From contig JAEFAK010000008.1 of NCBI GenBank assembly GCA_016287555.1, positions 1-22,910 of the forward strand: a DNA stretch of 22,910 bases, in the 5' to 3' direction. Positions 21,822-22,910 of the stretch are shown piece by piece. The position numbers and the translations under genes were made by a program. The stretch comes from Oscillospiraceae bacterium (lineage in GTDB: Bacteria > Bacillota > Clostridia > Oscillospirales > Oscillospiraceae). Under the pieces are notes generated by a model. The model made no database searches. It was given only the letters and a program-made list of their open reading frames with translations, and was not told where the DNA came from. The first letter of the stretch is position 1. Every line of letters begins with the position of its first letter.

Positions 21822-21886
21822 CGGGTTTTCCCCCGCGCTTTTCCCGGAACAAAAACGATCATAATACCGCAATGGAGGATCAGAGT

Positions 21887-22910
21887 ATGGAAACCAGACC
21901 CTACGTTCCCTGGGCGCTCATGAACCGCTTCATGGTCGAGGTGTTCAAGGCCTACGGCGTTCCGCAGGAGGACGCGGCGATCTGCGCCGACGTGCTCCTG
22001 GAATCCGACCGCCGCGGCATCGAGAGCCACGGCTGCAACCGCTTCAAGTCGATCTATCTCGACCGCATCAAAAACGGCACGCTCCTGCCCGTGACGAAGC
22101 TGGAAACCGTTCTCGAAACGCCCACCACGGTGGTCATGAACGCCAACAACGGCATGGGCATGGTGGCCAGCTTCCATATGATGGAAAAGCTGATCGAAAA
22201 GGCGAAGATCTACGGCATGGCGGGCGGCACGATCTTCAACTCCACCCATTACGGCATCGCCGGGTACTGGACCGGCATGGCGGAAAAGGCCGGCATGATC
22301 GGCATCAGCGGCACCAACGCGCGCCCGTCCGTGGCGCCTACCTTCGGCGTCGAGCCCATGATGGGCACGAACCCGCTCACGTTTACGATGCCCACCGACG
22401 AGCCCTTCCCGTTCAATCTGGACTGCGCCACCTCCATCGTGCAAAACGGCAAGATCGAGTACTATGAGCGGGAGGGGAGCCCCACGCCCGCGGGCCTGGT
22501 GATCACCCGGGACGGAGGCACGCTCACCGACAGCGGCACGATCCTTCGCGAGATGCGCGCGGGAAACTGCGCCCTGCTTCCCATCGGCGGAGCGGGGGAG
22601 GAAAACGGCGGCTACAAGGGCTACGGATACACCGCCGTGGTGGAGATCCTGTCCGCGGCGCTGGCGGGCGGACCGTTCCTGAAGGAGCTCAGCGGGAAAA
22701 ACCCCGACGGCAGCAACAGGATGTACCGTCTGGGCCACTTCTTCTTTGTGATCAACCCCGAGTTCTTCATGGGAACGGAGACCTTCCGCCACACGGCCGG
22801 CCAAATCTGCCGCGAGCTCCGCGCCTCCGAAAAGGTCCCCGGCGCCGAGCGCATCTATACCGCCGGCGAGAAGGAGGACCTGGCCTGGCAGGAGAGAAAG
22901 GACAAGGGCG
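21887..22910 (+). CDS. Ldh-family NAD(P)-dependent oxidoreductase (malate/L-lactate dehydrogenase type), partial
   Basis: The first 341 codons of a protein cut by the window end; the stop is not reached. It belongs to the Ldh_2/YlbC family of NAD(P)-dependent 2-hydroxyacid (malate, lactate, ureidoglycolate, 2,3-diketogulonate) dehydrogenases, not related to classical LDH. Hallmarks are the N-terminal ADVLLESDRRGIESHGCNRF, the STHYGIAGYW loop (the H-Y-G part binds substrate), GISGTNARPSVAPTFG and MMGTNPLTFTMPT, then LDCATSIVQNGKIEYYEREG and GGYKGYGYTAVVEILSAAL. The start is the ATG at 21887, since GGAGG lies 9 bases upstream; an in-frame ATG at 21872 would contain that site. All isoleucines visible are ATC and valines are mostly GTG, unlike most of the window. 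Co-transcribed with the URO-D-like gene, so a shared catabolic substrate is possible but unknown. Confidence 0.88.
   Translation, partial: METRPYVPWALMNRFMVEVFKAYGVPQEDAAICADVLLESDRRGIESHGCNRFKSIYLDRIKNGTLLPVTKLETVLETPTTVVMNANNGMGMVASFHMMEKLIEKAKIYGMAGGTIFNSTHYGIAGYWTGMAEKAGMIGISGTNARPSVAPTFGVEPMMGTNPLTFTMPTDEPFPFNLDCATSIVQNGKIEYYEREGSPTPAGLVITRDGGTLTDSGTILREMRAGNCALLPIGGAGEENGGYKGYGYTAVVEILSAALAGGPFLKELSGKNPDGSNRMYRLGHFFFVINPEFFMGTETFRHTAGQICRELRASEKVPGAERIYTAGEKEDLAWQERKDKG

Noticed and set aside
21872..21886. ATG five codons upstream of the chosen Ldh start
   Set aside because: The GGAGG ribosome site lies inside these codons, so initiation at 21887 is much more likely.
1..22910. CRISPR array, insertion sequence, integron or phage attachment site
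   Set aside because: No regularly spaced direct repeats, transposase or integrase frames, or duplicated tRNA 3' ends were seen; the one tRNA has a complete unit around it.

Overview
The window is a gene-dense, GC-rich stretch that reads as a chromosome segment of a Gram-positive bacterium, most likely an anaerobic, gut-type clostridial Bacillota. The basis is: strong AGGAGG-type ribosome sites, frequent TTG/GTG starts, housekeeping promoters with 17-bp spacers, the flippase (SpoVB-like)-mazG-HU order, a DUF1385 (YqhQ) gene and a tandem-OB SSB-like gene. The species cannot be named from sequence alone. No CRISPR array, insertion sequence, phage gene or rRNA was seen, and no gene-free stretch exceeds 300 bases.

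Left part (1-4147). A GH51 arabinofuranosidase, cut by the window edge, is divergent from an AraM-type glycerol-1-phosphate dehydrogenase; their -35 boxes are only 6 bp apart. A bidirectional terminator follows. Then come minus-strand genes: a PHP-family phosphatase with its own promoter, and a small operon of a P-loop kinase-like protein, a 45-codon GNAT remnant and an intact GNAT acetyltransferase. A tRNA-Leu(CAA) with its own promoter and terminator closes this part.

Middle left (4230-8049). A strong promoter and a structured leader precede a zinc-ribbon/coiled-coil protein, a SpoVB/MurJ-like lipid flippase, mazG and the HU gene, ending at a good terminator. Converging on it is a SLOG/YpsA-like gene with an in-frame TAG.

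Centre (8171-17123). A long plus-strand run, probably one transcription unit with nearly all junctions overlapping or a few bases apart, encodes: a calcium-loop lipoprotein (broken by an in-frame TAA), an OmpR-type response regulator, a HAMP histidine kinase, a DUF1385 membrane protein, PrmC, RecA, RecX, RimO and PgsA. It couples envelope sensing, translation-factor modification, recombination, ribosome modification and phospholipid synthesis. A tandem-OB SSB-like gene follows.

Right part (17835-22910). A uracil/xanthine-type permease and an AlaX-type alanyl-tRNA editing protein lie on the minus strand. Divergent from AlaX, with -35 boxes 7 bp apart, is a URO-D-superfamily methyltransferase-like gene, followed by an Ldh-family (malate/lactate dehydrogenase type) oxidoreductase cut by the window end. 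Codon choice changes abruptly inside the URO-D-like gene near 21288.

The least ordinary signals are: two genes about 1 kb apart each broken by a single in-frame stop, the two back-to-back promoter pairs, a possible attenuator leader, the mosaic codon use at the right edge, and AraM beside GH51. I do not see a convincing wholly new multi-gene system.
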